Source: Streptomyces justiciae (GTDB taxonomy: Bacteria; Actinomycetota; Actinomycetes; Streptomycetales; Streptomycetaceae). From it: a stretch of 64,000 nucleotides of DNA. Within the stretch, counting starts at the first letter, position 1; every line of letters starts with the position of its first letter. Made by a program: the position numbers and the translations under genes. The notes under the pieces were generated by a model. It was not told where the DNA came from. It ran no database searches and saw only the letters and a list, made by a program, of their open reading frames with translations. Below are positions 53,089-61,067 of the stretch, piece by piece. The stretch lies in NCBI RefSeq assembly GCF_015163075.1, contig NZ_JADDXU010000007.1, positions 186,001-250,000 of the forward strand, read 5' to 3'.

Positions 53089-54068
53089 CACAGGCTGGTC
53101 CCCACTGTGCGGCGCGAGAGCTGGTTCGCGGTCGTGATCAGGACCAGGCCGATGACCGCCTCGAACAGGCCGATGGCGGCGGCGTAGCTGAAGCTGTTGG
53201 ACTCGACGCCGGTCCGGTAGACGTACGTGGAGATCACGTCGGAGGTCTGGTACGTCAGCGGGTTGTAGAGCAGCAGGACCTTCTCGAAGCCGACCGCCAT
53301 GAACGTGCCGACGTTGAGGATCAGCAGCGTGATCATGGTGGGGCGGATGCCGGGCAGGGTGACGTGCCAGGTCTGCCGCCAGCGGCCGGCGCCGTCGATA
53401 CGGGCGGCCTCGTACAGGTCCTCGTCGATGGTGGTGAGCGCGGCGAGGTAGAGGATCGTGCCCCAGCCGGCGGTCTGCCAGATCTCGGAGCCGACGTAGA
53501 TCGTGCGGAACCACTCGGGTTCCTGGATGAACCGGATCTCGTCGTGGCCGAGCCAGCCCAGGACGTGGTTGACCGGGCCGTCGGTGGCGAGGATCTGCAG
53601 GGTGATGCCGGCGACGATCACGATCGACAGGAAGTGCGGCAGGTACGACACCGACTGCACGAACCGCTTCAGGGCCCGCCGGCGCACCTCGTTGAGCAGC
53701 AGGGCCAGCACGATCGGGATCGGGAAGCAGAAGACGAGGGTCAGTCCGCCGAGCCAGAGCGTGTTGCGGAAGACCTGCCAGAAGGTCGGGTCGCTGAGGA
53801 ACATCTCGACATAGCGCAGGCCGACCCACTGCTCGCCGAACATCGAGCCGCCCGGTTCGAAGCGCCGGAAGGCGATCACGTTGCCGAGCATCGGCAGATA
53901 GCGGAACACCAGGAAGAACAGCAGCGGCAGCACCGCCAGTGAGTACAGCTGCCAGTCGCGGCGCAGCGCCCGTCTCCAGGTGACGCGTGCGGAGGGCTTT
54001 CGCGGTGGAGCGGGGGCGGGTGGGTCCTGGACGCCGGGCGGAGAGGCCGACTTGGTGGACGTGCTCAT
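53085..54068 (-). CDS. Carbohydrate ABC permease, LplB type
   Basis: 327 residues. A Pro-rich cytoplasmic N-terminus precedes RDWQLYSLAVLPLLFFLVFRYLP, the characteristic first segment of LplB permeases, and the EAA loop YEAARIDGAGRWRQTWHVTLP. It is the first gene of the operon that continues through the second permease, binding protein, GH39, DUF624 and GH42. It has a good promoter at 54137-54165. Confidence 0.9.
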   Translation of the reverse strand: MSTSTKSASPPGVQDPPAPAPPRKPSARVTWRRALRRDWQLYSLAVLPLLFFLVFRYLPMLGNVIAFRRFEPGGSMFGEQWVGLRYVEMFLSDPTFWQVFRNTLWLGGLTLVFCFPIPIVLALLLNEVRRRALKRFVQSVSYLPHFLSIVIVAGITLQILATDGPVNHVLGWLGHDEIRFIQEPEWFRTIYVGSEIWQTAGWGTILYLAALTTIDEDLYEAARIDGAGRWRQTWHVTLPGIRPTMITLLILNVGTFMAVGFEKVLLLYNPLTYQTSDVISTYVYRTGVESNSFSYAAAIGLFEAVIGLVLITTANQLSRRTVGTSLW

Positions 54069-54100
54069 GCTCGGTCCTCTCAGGAGGGGAGGAGCTGAAC

Positions 54101-54165
54101 CGAAACTTTCGAACTCTTACCGGTAACTTCGCGGCAACTTAAAGGCAGTTAGAAAGCGCTGTCAA
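54101..54165 (-). promoter_or_regulatory. Promoter and operators of the LplBC/GH39/GH42 operon
   Basis: On the minus strand TTGACA (54160-54165) and TTAAGT (54137-54142) are 17 bases apart. A LacI-like imperfect dyad GACAGCGCTTTC overlaps the -35. Downstream are the palindromes TTACCGGTAA (54117-54126) and CGAAACTTTCG (54101-54111). The first resembles TTAACCGGTAA beside the mannoside operator at 3411. The rest of 54166-54296, shared with the divergent esterase, shows nothing else. Confidence 0.65.
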
Positions 54166-54296
54166 TGGGTGTCGCAGCCGCCTTTTGAGGCGTGGGTGGG
54201 GAGTTGAAGTCCGTTGCGTGCGGGGTAGAACCCGGGAGCCAGGCGCGCTAATCTCCGCAAGTTTCCCTTTCCCGTCCGACTCCTGCGAGGTGCCCC

Positions 54297-55295
54297 GTGC
54301 CCGCGTTCGACCTGCCGCTGACGGAGCTCGTGCACCACCGTCCGCTGCCCGAAGAGCCCGCCGACTTCGACGAGTTCTGGCGCGGAACCCTCAAGGAGGC
54401 CGCCCAGGATGAGGTGTTGGTGTCGGTGCGGCCGGTGGAGACCGGCCTGCGGCTCACCGAGTCCTGGGACGTGACGTTCCGGGGCTTCGCGGGCGACCCG
54501 GTGCGCGCCTGGTTCAGCCGCCCTGCCGGCGTGCGGGAGCCACTGCCCGCCGTCGTCGAGTACGCGGGCTACGGCCGTGGCCGCGGCCTCCCCCACGAGC
54601 GCCTGACCTGGGTGAACGCCGGGTACGCGGTGCTACTCATGGACAACCGCGGCCAGGGCGACCAGTACGGCAACGGCGGCGCCACCCCCGACCCGCACGC
54701 CCAGGCCCCCGGCGGCCCCGGCCCCATGACCCGCGGCCTCCTCGACCCCCGCGACCACCACTACCGCCGCCTCATCACGGACGCCGTCCGCGCGGTCACC
54801 GCGGTCCGCGCCCTGCCCGGCGTGGACGCCTCCCGCACGGTCGCCGTCGGCAACAGCCAGGGCGGCGGCCTGGCCCTCGCCGTCGCGGGACTCGTCCCCG
54901 ACCTGGCCGCGGCCCTGATCACCGCCCCCCTGCTGTGCGGCATCCGCCGCGCCCTCGACCTCACCGACGCCCACCCGTACGGCGAGATCAGCACCTACCT
55001 CTCCGTGCACCGGGGCGCGGAGGAGGCCGCGTACCGCACGCTGTCCTACGTCGAAGGCATCTCCTTCGCCCGCCGCGCCCACGCCCCCGCCCACTTCGGG
55101 GTCGGCCTGCGCGACACGGTCTGCCCGCCGAGCGGCGCGTACGCCGCCTTCAACCGCTGGGCCGAACTGTCCGGCGCCGCCCCGCGCACGGAGATCCACG
55201 CCTACCCGTACAACGGCCACGAGGGCGGCGACGCGGTTCATGTCCGCCGCCAACTCGACTGGCTGGCCGGGCTGTTCAGCGAGTCGCCAGCGTGA
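54297..55295 (+). CDS. Acetyl-xylan esterase / cephalosporin-C deacetylase family protein (AXE1)
   Basis: 332 residues from GTG 54297, after GAGGTG. The alpha/beta hydrolase has nucleophile Ser187 in VGNSQGGG, acid Asp273 in GLRDTVCPP and His308 in NGHEGGD. The family removes acetyl groups from xylooligosaccharides inside the cell. It is divergent from the importer/GH39 operon and fits deacetylation of imported xylan fragments. Its 3' end overlaps the convergent GH92 gene by 20 bases. Confidence 0.9.
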   Translation: MPAFDLPLTELVHHRPLPEEPADFDEFWRGTLKEAAQDEVLVSVRPVETGLRLTESWDVTFRGFAGDPVRAWFSRPAGVREPLPAVVEYAGYGRGRGLPHERLTWVNAGYAVLLMDNRGQGDQYGNGGATPDPHAQAPGGPGPMTRGLLDPRDHHYRRLITDAVRAVTAVRALPGVDASRTVAVGNSQGGGLALAVAGLVPDLAAALITAPLLCGIRRALDLTDAHPYGEISTYLSVHRGAEEAAYRTLSYVEGISFARRAHAPAHFGVGLRDTVCPPSGAYAAFNRWAELSGAAPRTEIHAYPYNGHEGGDAVHVRRQLDWLAGLFSESPA

Positions 55296-58200
55296 ACACG
55301 TGCAGGTCCGGATCACGGGGCAGCCGCACACGCGCGACGGCCTTCCCCTCGGGCGCCCGGAACGGCTCGGTCGCGAAGACGTACGTGACGACCGGTTCCC
55401 GCCCCGCGCCCGGGACGTTCCGGTACGCCGTCCTCGCGACGACCTCGTTGCCGTACCGGACGCTGCCGCCGCCCCCGCCGAGCGTCCAGTCGGTGAAGGA
55501 GAGGTCGACGGTGTCCGTGCTGCCGTCGGTGTAGGTGACGGTGGCGCGGGCCTCCTGATCGCCGTTGACAGCGCTGCCGACAAAGGCCAACTGGCTGACA
55601 GGCTCAGCCAATTGCACGGTCTGTCCGTTCGCAGTGGCGTTGTCCGGCCGCCCGCTCGGCGAGCCGGGCCAGATGAAGCCGAGGCCGTCCCCCAGCTGCC
55701 CCTGCCCACCCGGGCTCAATCCGGCCGCGGCAAGAGCCTGCCGGGAGTAGCTCCAGCCGCCGCCGTCGAAGTCGGCCTCGTCGTGGTCACCGGAGTCGTC
55801 CGAGATCCCGATGCTGTCGTAGGCGGCGAGCAGACTGCCGGGCGCGGCGACGGTCAGGAAGACGGGCTGTGCGTACGAGTCGACGGCGATCTCGGCATCG
55901 TAGAAACCCTGCGCGGCGCCTTCGCCGACGCTGAGAGTGATCTCCTGCACCCCGTCAACGACGCTCCCCTCGGCCGGACTTGCCTCGACCCCCTCGGGCG
56001 CGTCGACCCTGAAGCGGCCCGCGGGACCGGCACCGCCGCTCAACGCGAGCGCGCGAAGGGCGACCTTCACACTCCCGCCCGGGGCGAGCGTCACCGCGGT
56101 CGGCCCGATGCCGACCTGGTAGGGCTGTTCGCCCTCGCGGAAGGACGGCGGAGCGGCATCGACGCCCGAGCCCCATGCACGGTCGGGCGTACCGGAGAGC
56201 GTGTAGTCGAGGTCGCCACCGTCCCGTACGAACGAGGCCGGCAGCCAAGGCCGTTCACTGGTACGTCCGTCGACCCGCAGGGAGTGGATGTAGGGCGAGT
56301 CGGCGGCGGCTCCTTCCGCGCGGACGGAGATGTCGTTGCCGTCCGGGCGGTCGATCTCGATCCGGGGGAACAGCGGTGAGGCCAGGACGAGTTCGGTGCG
56401 GGAAGGGACCTGCGGATACATGCCGAGGGCGGCGAAGACGTACCAGGCGGACATCGCGCCGAGGTCGTCGTTGCCCGGGATGCCGCCCGGCCGCGTCGAC
56501 CACAGCTGTCGCATGGCGGCGCGTACGGTCTCCTGTGTCCGGTACGGGGCGCCCGCGTAGTCGTACAGGTAGGGCACGTTGATGGACGGCTCGTTGTCCA
56601 GCTCGGACTTCTCGCCACCGCTGCCGGTGAAGGCCCAACTGCCGGCGCCCGCGTGGAAGAAGGAGTCGAGCCGACCAAGCGCCTTGCTTCTCCCGCCCAT
56701 CGCGGCGAAGAGCCCCGCCGGATTGTGCGGGACCATCCACGTGTACTGGGCCGCCGTCCCCTCCACGAACCCGTTGCCGGTGGCCGGGGTGAAGCCCGCG
56801 ACCCAACTGCCGTCCGCCTTGCGGTTGGCGATGTAGCCGCCGCTCGGATCGGCACCGATGTTGAAGTTGTTCTGCCACCACTGGGAGCGCCCGGCGAACT
56901 CGGCGGCGACGCCCTTCTCCCCCGCCGCCGCGGCGAGTTGCGAGAGGGCGAAGTCGGCGCCGGACATCTCCAGCGTCTCCGCGGCACCGCCCCAGGCGTT
57001 GGACACGGACGGCATGTAGTGGTGCTTCAAGTACTGGTTGAGAGACGGCCGTTGCCCCACGGACAGGACAGGCTTCCCGGCGGCGGACAGATCCTTCGGA
57101 GTCGGCTCGGTAGCCGCACGGACGAGCGAGTCCAGCGCCCCCCGCAGGTCGAAGTCGGTGCCGCCGAAGGCGTGGATGCCTGCCAGGGCGACGGCCGAGG
57201 GATCGCCGTTCATGACGTGCGTGCCGCTCGCTCCGTGCAGCCAGCGGTCCCAGATCCCGCCGTTCTGCTGGGCGAGTTCGTAGAGCGACTGGGCGATGTC
57301 GGAGCCGGTGCGCGGTTGCAGAAGCGTGAGCAGCTGCACCTGGTCGCGGTAGACGTCCCACCCGGAGAAGGTGCCGTACTGCGCCCGGCGCCCGGTCCGG
57401 TGCACCTCGCCGTCAGGACCGCGGTACCTGCGGTCGGCGTCGCTGATGATGTTCGGGTGGAGGAGGGAGTGGTACAGGGCCGTGTAGAAGGTGGTGCGTT
57501 CGGCGTCGGTGCCGCCGCCGACGCGGATGGCGGCGAGGTCGTCGCGCCAGGCCCGGCGGGCCGCCTGCCGTACGTCGTCGAAGGTGCGGTACGGCGGGTT
57601 CTCCGCCGCCAGGTTTGCCTCGGCGCCCGCCCGACTGACGTACGAGACACCGACCTTGACGTTCACCGGCCCGGCCCCCGGCGCGAACTCCACATACCCG
57701 CCGGCCCCCTTGCCCGCGACCGGCCTTCCGCCCTCGCCAAAGCCGCCGGTGCCGCCGCTCGCCGTGAGGGACCCGGAGTCGAGCCGGTCGTCCCGCCAGG
57801 TGCCGGTCGCCTTGAAGGCGCGGTCGAAACGGGCGGTGAAGTGCAGGGTGTAGTAGGCGCGTCGGCCCTCCGGGTCGAGGTGGCCGCAGAAGTTTCCGGA
57901 GGTGACGGAGCCGGATACGGTACGGGTGCTTGGGTCGATCTCGACCGTCGAATCGGTGGAGCCCACCTCGGAGTTGGCGGTACGGATGAGCAACGAGGCG
58001 GGCTGGTCGGCAGGGTAGGTGAAGCGGGCCGAGCCGGTGCGGGCGGTGGCCGTGAGGTCCGCGGTGACGCCGGAGGCGAGGGTGACCTTGTAGTGGCCGG
58101 GTTCGGCGGTCTCGTCGGCGTGGTCGAAGTCGGCGGCGTACACCTTGTCCCCGGTGTCGCTCGCGGGTGAGGAGGCGACCTGACCGGCGTACGGGAAGAA

Positions 58201-58518
58201 CGGGATGTCTCCACTGCCGCCCGCGCACCCGGTGCCGGACATGTGGGTGAGGCTGAAGCCCCGGATGCGGGTGGCGTCGTAGTGGTAGCCGCCGGGGGCC
58301 GCCGTGCGGGTGGCGTCGCCGCGGGTGTTCTCGGGGCTCCACGAGAGCATGCCGAACGGGGTGACCGCGCCGGGGAAGACGTTGCCGCCGTTGCGGGTGC
58401 CGATGAGGGGGTCGACGTAGGGGGTGGGGTCGTCGACGAGCTCGGGAGGTGCCGGGGGCGCGGCGGCGACGCCGGCGAACACCAAGGCCAGAGCGGCGGC
58501 AAGCATCAGGGGCTTCAC
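55276..58518 (-). CDS. Secreted GH92 alpha-mannosidase (second copy) with C-terminal beta-sandwich
   Basis: About 1080 residues. GTG 58518 gives the signal peptide MKPLMLAAALALVFAGVAAA; a GTG at 58536 is an alternative, and neither has a good ribosome site. The GH92 domain starts VDPLIGTRNGGNVFPGA and has GGIPGNDDLGAMSAWYVFAA, the Ca-binding and acid region, near 690. After about 800 come a beta-rich domain and a C-terminal NPCBM-like sandwich (DSIGISDDSGDHDEADFDGG). It probably trims alpha-mannose from N-glycans or yeast mannan. A GACAACGTTGTC operator lies 131 bases before the chosen start. Confidence 0.9.
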   Translation of the reverse strand: MKPLMLAAALALVFAGVAAAPPAPPELVDDPTPYVDPLIGTRNGGNVFPGAVTPFGMLSWSPENTRGDATRTAAPGGYHYDATRIRGFSLTHMSGTGCAGGSGDIPFFPYAGQVASSPASDTGDKVYAADFDHADETAEPGHYKVTLASGVTADLTATARTGSARFTYPADQPASLLIRTANSEVGSTDSTVEIDPSTRTVSGSVTSGNFCGHLDPEGRRAYYTLHFTARFDRAFKATGTWRDDRLDSGSLTASGGTGGFGEGGRPVAGKGAGGYVEFAPGAGPVNVKVGVSYVSRAGAEANLAAENPPYRTFDDVRQAARRAWRDDLAAIRVGGGTDAERTTFYTALYHSLLHPNIISDADRRYRGPDGEVHRTGRRAQYGTFSGWDVYRDQVQLLTLLQPRTGSDIAQSLYELAQQNGGIWDRWLHGASGTHVMNGDPSAVALAGIHAFGGTDFDLRGALDSLVRAATEPTPKDLSAAGKPVLSVGQRPSLNQYLKHHYMPSVSNAWGGAAETLEMSGADFALSQLAAAAGEKGVAAEFAGRSQWWQNNFNIGADPSGGYIANRKADGSWVAGFTPATGNGFVEGTAAQYTWMVPHNPAGLFAAMGGRSKALGRLDSFFHAGAGSWAFTGSGGEKSELDNEPSINVPYLYDYAGAPYRTQETVRAAMRQLWSTRPGGIPGNDDLGAMSAWYVFAALGMYPQVPSRTELVLASPLFPRIEIDRPDGNDISVRAEGAAADSPYIHSLRVDGRTSERPWLPASFVRDGGDLDYTLSGTPDRAWGSGVDAAPPSFREGEQPYQVGIGPTAVTLAPGGSVKVALRALALSGGAGPAGRFRVDAPEGVEASPAEGSVVDGVQEITLSVGEGAAQGFYDAEIAVDSYAQPVFLTVAAPGSLLAAYDSIGISDDSGDHDEADFDGGGWSYSRQALAAAGLSPGGQGQLGDGLGFIWPGSPSGRPDNATANGQTVQLAEPVSQLAFVGSAVNGDQEARATVTYTDGSTDTVDLSFTDWTLGGGGGSVRYGNEVVARTAYRNVPGAGREPVVTYVFATEPFRAPEGKAVARVRLPRDPDLHVFTLATR

Positions 58519-58648
58519 GTGCGCCAGCCGTACCACGCGGGGCCACGGACAGCCGGCCGACGGCACCGCGGAGCCACTCGGACGGGTCAAACCCAACTCG
58601 CTTGACTTCGCGGTCCATTGACGCGGTAAAGTGAGGTTTAGACTACTC

Positions 58649-58660
58649 GACAACGTTGTC
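58649..58660. promoter_or_regulatory. Perfect LacI-type operator GACAACGTTGTC upstream of the second GH92
   Basis: This 12-bp palindrome is identical to 36374-36385. It lies in the 281-bp gap before the TetR gene, near GTTTAGACTACTC, which may contain the promoter. An ORF start within the operator (58653) is therefore rejected for the GH92 gene. Confidence 0.82.
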
Positions 58661-58698
58661 CGACCCGCGCGCTGTCGCCGTCTTCAGCCACTCCACAC

Positions 58699-58763
58699 CC
58701 GGGCAGGGACTCCCCCTCACCTGCCCGGCTCGCGGACCCGGTGGGGGTGTCCACCGGGTCCGC
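58699..58763 (-). terminator. Two hairpins terminating the tetR-family gene
   Basis: CCGGGCAGG (58699-58707) pairs with CCTGCCCGG (58720-58728). GCGGACCCGGTGG (58732-58744) pairs perfectly with 58751-58763 around a 6-base loop. They lie 37-100 bases beyond the TetR stop. The second stem shares CGGACCCGGTG with the LPMO terminator at 61015. Confidence 0.75.
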
Positions 58764-58799
58764 CCTGGAGCACCCGCGGCTGCTTCGATGCCGCGAGCC

Positions 58800-59426
58800 T
58801 CACTCCTCCCGGCCGGCGACCTCCGCCACCACCCGCTCCGCGCGCTCCACCGGCACACCGACCGCGATGAGGCTCGCCACCGCGGCCCGCGCCCCGTCCC
58901 CCTCCCAGAGACCGGCGGTGACAGCCTCCAGCAGGCCGATGGTGTACGCCTCCATCGCGGCGCTGAGCGCGGGCGCGGGGAGCCGGTCGTGGAAGACCCC
59001 GGCCCGCTGGCCGCGCTCCAGGATCGCGAGGGCCGCCGCGCGGGCCGGTGCCAGCGCCTCGGTGACCCGCTCCTGCCCCAGATCCTGCGTCGCCAGCGAC
59101 AGCAGCAGCCGGTAGCGGTCACCCTCGGGCCACACCGCGAGCACGAACCCGGCGAACGCGTGCTCCGGGTCCTCCGTCACGTCCGGCCACCGTGCGGAAG
59201 CCGCCCGCAACGCCTCCGACGCCTCCTCCGCGAGCGCCTCCAGCAGCGCCACACGGCCCGGGAAATGCCCGTGCACGGTCCGCCGTACGACCCCGGCGGC
59301 CTGCGCGATCTCCTCCAGCGTGGCGTCCGGGTTCTGCCCCAGCAGCTCACGCGCGGCGGCCAGGATCTTCGCCCGGTTGGACCGCGCGTTGCTGCGAATC
59401 GGCTCACGGGCCTCGGACTTGGACAT
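58800..59426 (-). CDS. TetR-family transcriptional regulator
   Basis: 208 residues from ATG 59426 (GAGG 9 bases before); a GTG eight codons earlier is the alternative. The N-terminal helix-turn-helix ATLEEIAQAAGVVRRTVHGHFP is typical, and the C-terminal ligand domain is unassigned. No partner gene is divergent from it. Instead it faces a 1-kb noncoding repeat region, so its targets cannot be read from context. Confidence 0.9.
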   Translation of the reverse strand: MSKSEAREPIRSNARSNRAKILAAARELLGQNPDATLEEIAQAAGVVRRTVHGHFPGRVALLEALAEEASEALRAASARWPDVTEDPEHAFAGFVLAVWPEGDRYRLLLSLATQDLGQERVTEALAPARAAALAILERGQRAGVFHDRLPAPALSAAMEAYTIGLLEAVTAGLWEGDGARAAVASLIAVGVPVERAERVVAEVAGREE

Positions 59427-59548
59427 GGCAACGACCTCGACTGACACATCGGAGCAGGACGGTAGGCCATCCTCACACGGTGGCGGTCGGGGCTCCCGGA
59501 ACGGGGGTGGGGCGTGGCGGCGTGGGTGGGGGGCGGTGGAGGGGGTGG

Positions 59549-60430
59549 GTAATCGGCGGGGTGGAGCGCGCCATGGCCAGGTCGGGTCGGGTGGGCATGT
59601 GATCGGCGAGGTGCAGCGCCATCGCCAGGTCAGGTCACGCGTGCACGTGATCGGCGAGGTGCGGCGCCATAGCCAGGTCGGGTCGCGGGTGCAGGTGATC
59701 GGCGGGGTGGCGTGCCATGCGCAGGTCCGGCCTGTTCACCGGCCCTGGCTTGGTTGGAGCGGGCCTGCGGTCATGCCGGTCAACATCATCGCGCCGCGCA
59801 CAGTGCAGCGACGTCGCGTGCCGGGGGCAAGCGAATTACGGCCGGCCAGTGCCGAGGGCGATCAGCGGGTCGGGGCCGAAGCCGTGGTAGGTGCCGTTCA
59901 GGGCGACCAGGCCGCTGGGTCGCCGCCGACCACCGCCAGCACAGCGCCCTGGCCGCCGACGGGCCCGAGGCCCTGCGGCAGCTGGTCGCCGGCCTGCCTG
60001 AGGGTGCGGGTGTACGTCATCTTCGGGGCCCGCCTCCATCGTCCAGCCCGCTCACGCGCGCACGTGATCGGCAGAGCACGGCGCCAGCCTCGGCCCGCTC
60101 ACACATGCACACCAGCCGCGCGGCCCGACGCCACCGCCCGGCCCGCTGACGCGCGCACGTGACCGGCGGGGCACGACGCCACGCCTCGGCCCGCACGCAC
60201 ATGCACACCAGCCGCGCGGCCTGACGCCACCACCTGACCCGCTGACGCGCGCGTGATCGGCGGGGCCCGGCACCATCGGCAGGTCCGGTCGCGCGTGCAC
60301 ACCAGCCGCGCGGCCCGACGCCACCGCCTGCCCCCGCTGACGCGCGCACTTGACCGGCGGGGGTCGGCGCCGTCGCCAGGTGCCGTCGCGCGTGCACGCC
60401 GTCCTCAAGGCCCGGCGCCATCGCCCGCCC
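59549..60430. repeat. 48/96-bp imperfect tandem repeats in a 1-kb gene-free region
   Basis: GTGATCGGCG-type units begin near 59549, 59599, 59647 and 59695 (48-base steps). A second block has GTGATCGGC/GTGACCGGC/TTGACCGGC at 60064, 60159, 60253 and 60350, and GCACACCAGCCGCGCGGCC at 60107, 60203 and 60297 (94-97-base steps). Between them, 59745-60060 is not obviously repetitive. No frame in 59427-60483 has a ribosome site and consistent codon bias, so I call no gene; the interior could be a gene relic. Confidence 0.8.
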
Positions 60431-60483
60431 CGTTCACAGGTGTACGTCATCGGCGGCGCCTGCGTCGCGTCGGCTCCCTCGGG

Positions 60484-60942
60484 TCAGGCAGGGGCTCCTC
60501 GGCGGCGCCACCACAGGTCGGGGTGCCACTGGCGGTCCGTGGCGAAGGGGTCGGGGAGGGTGCGTTGCAGGTATGTGGCGTCCAAGTCGGCTACGGCGCG
60601 GGCGAGTTCGGCGCGTGGCCGGGGAGGCAGGCGGGTGAGGATCTCGTCCAGTATGTCGCGGGCGTGCCTGACGTCGTCGAAGGAGCAGCCGCGGCAGGTG
60701 CACTCCGCGTCCTGTGGGTAACGGGGGCGTCGCCCTGCCGGTTGAAGGAACTGGCGATAGCGTCGCAGGGCCCGGTCGGTGGCGCCGGAGTAGACGTAGT
60801 AGTCGGCCGGGAGCCCTTCAACGCGGGCTATGGCCAGGCTTGTTCGGGTGGAGAGGCCATGGATGCGGGCCGGGGGAAGGTCCCATCGCGGGGCGTTGGT
60901 GGGTCGAGCGGCGCGCAGCGCGCCGGGGCGCCTACGCGGCAT
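60484..60942 (-). CDS. Hypothetical protein with a Cys-rich motif, 152 aa
   Basis: The gene is coding-like. An Arg/Pro-rich N-terminus is followed by LPADYYVYSGATDRALRRYRQFLQ, then CTCRGCSFDDVRHARDIL (a C-x-C-x-x-C pattern near residue 80) and a C-terminal WHPDLWWRRRGAP. The cysteines could bind a metal, but no known family is recognised. The start may be internal because the first 20 residues look less coding-like. It lies between the repeat region and the LPMO terminator. Confidence 0.55.
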   Translation of the reverse strand: MPRRRPGALRAARPTNAPRWDLPPARIHGLSTRTSLAIARVEGLPADYYVYSGATDRALRRYRQFLQPAGRRPRYPQDAECTCRGCSFDDVRHARDILDEILTRLPPRPRAELARAVADLDATYLQRTLPDPFATDRQWHPDLWWRRRGAPA

Positions 60943-61014
60943 CGCCCTTTCGGGACGCGGCCGGAGCGGTCATGCGGGTCGTGAAGGTCATGCCCGCCAT
61001 CATGTCATCGCCGA

Positions 61015-61053
61015 CGGACCCGGTGAGCGGCGGCTCGTGGCCCACCGGGTCCG
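61015..61053 (-). terminator. Terminator after the LPMO gene
   Basis: Arms CGGACCCGGTG (61015-61025) and CACCGGGTCCG (61043-61053) are perfect with a 17-base loop. The hairpin begins 14 bases beyond the LPMO stop. Confidence 0.75.
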
Positions 61054-61067
61054 CAGGCCGGCCGGGG

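Noticed and set aside
58519..58653. Longer N-terminus for the second GH92 protein (start at 58653)
   Set aside because: It would place the start codon inside the GACAACGTTGTC operator and bury the signal peptide 40 residues in.
59320..60450. Several ORFs in the repeat region (both strands, up to 280 residues)
   Set aside because: All frames stay open because repeat length is a multiple of three; there is no ribosome site, no codon bias and no conserved-looking sequence. The stretch GLVALNGTYHGFGPDPLIALG (59836-60039, minus) was considered as a gene relic but is too short to support.
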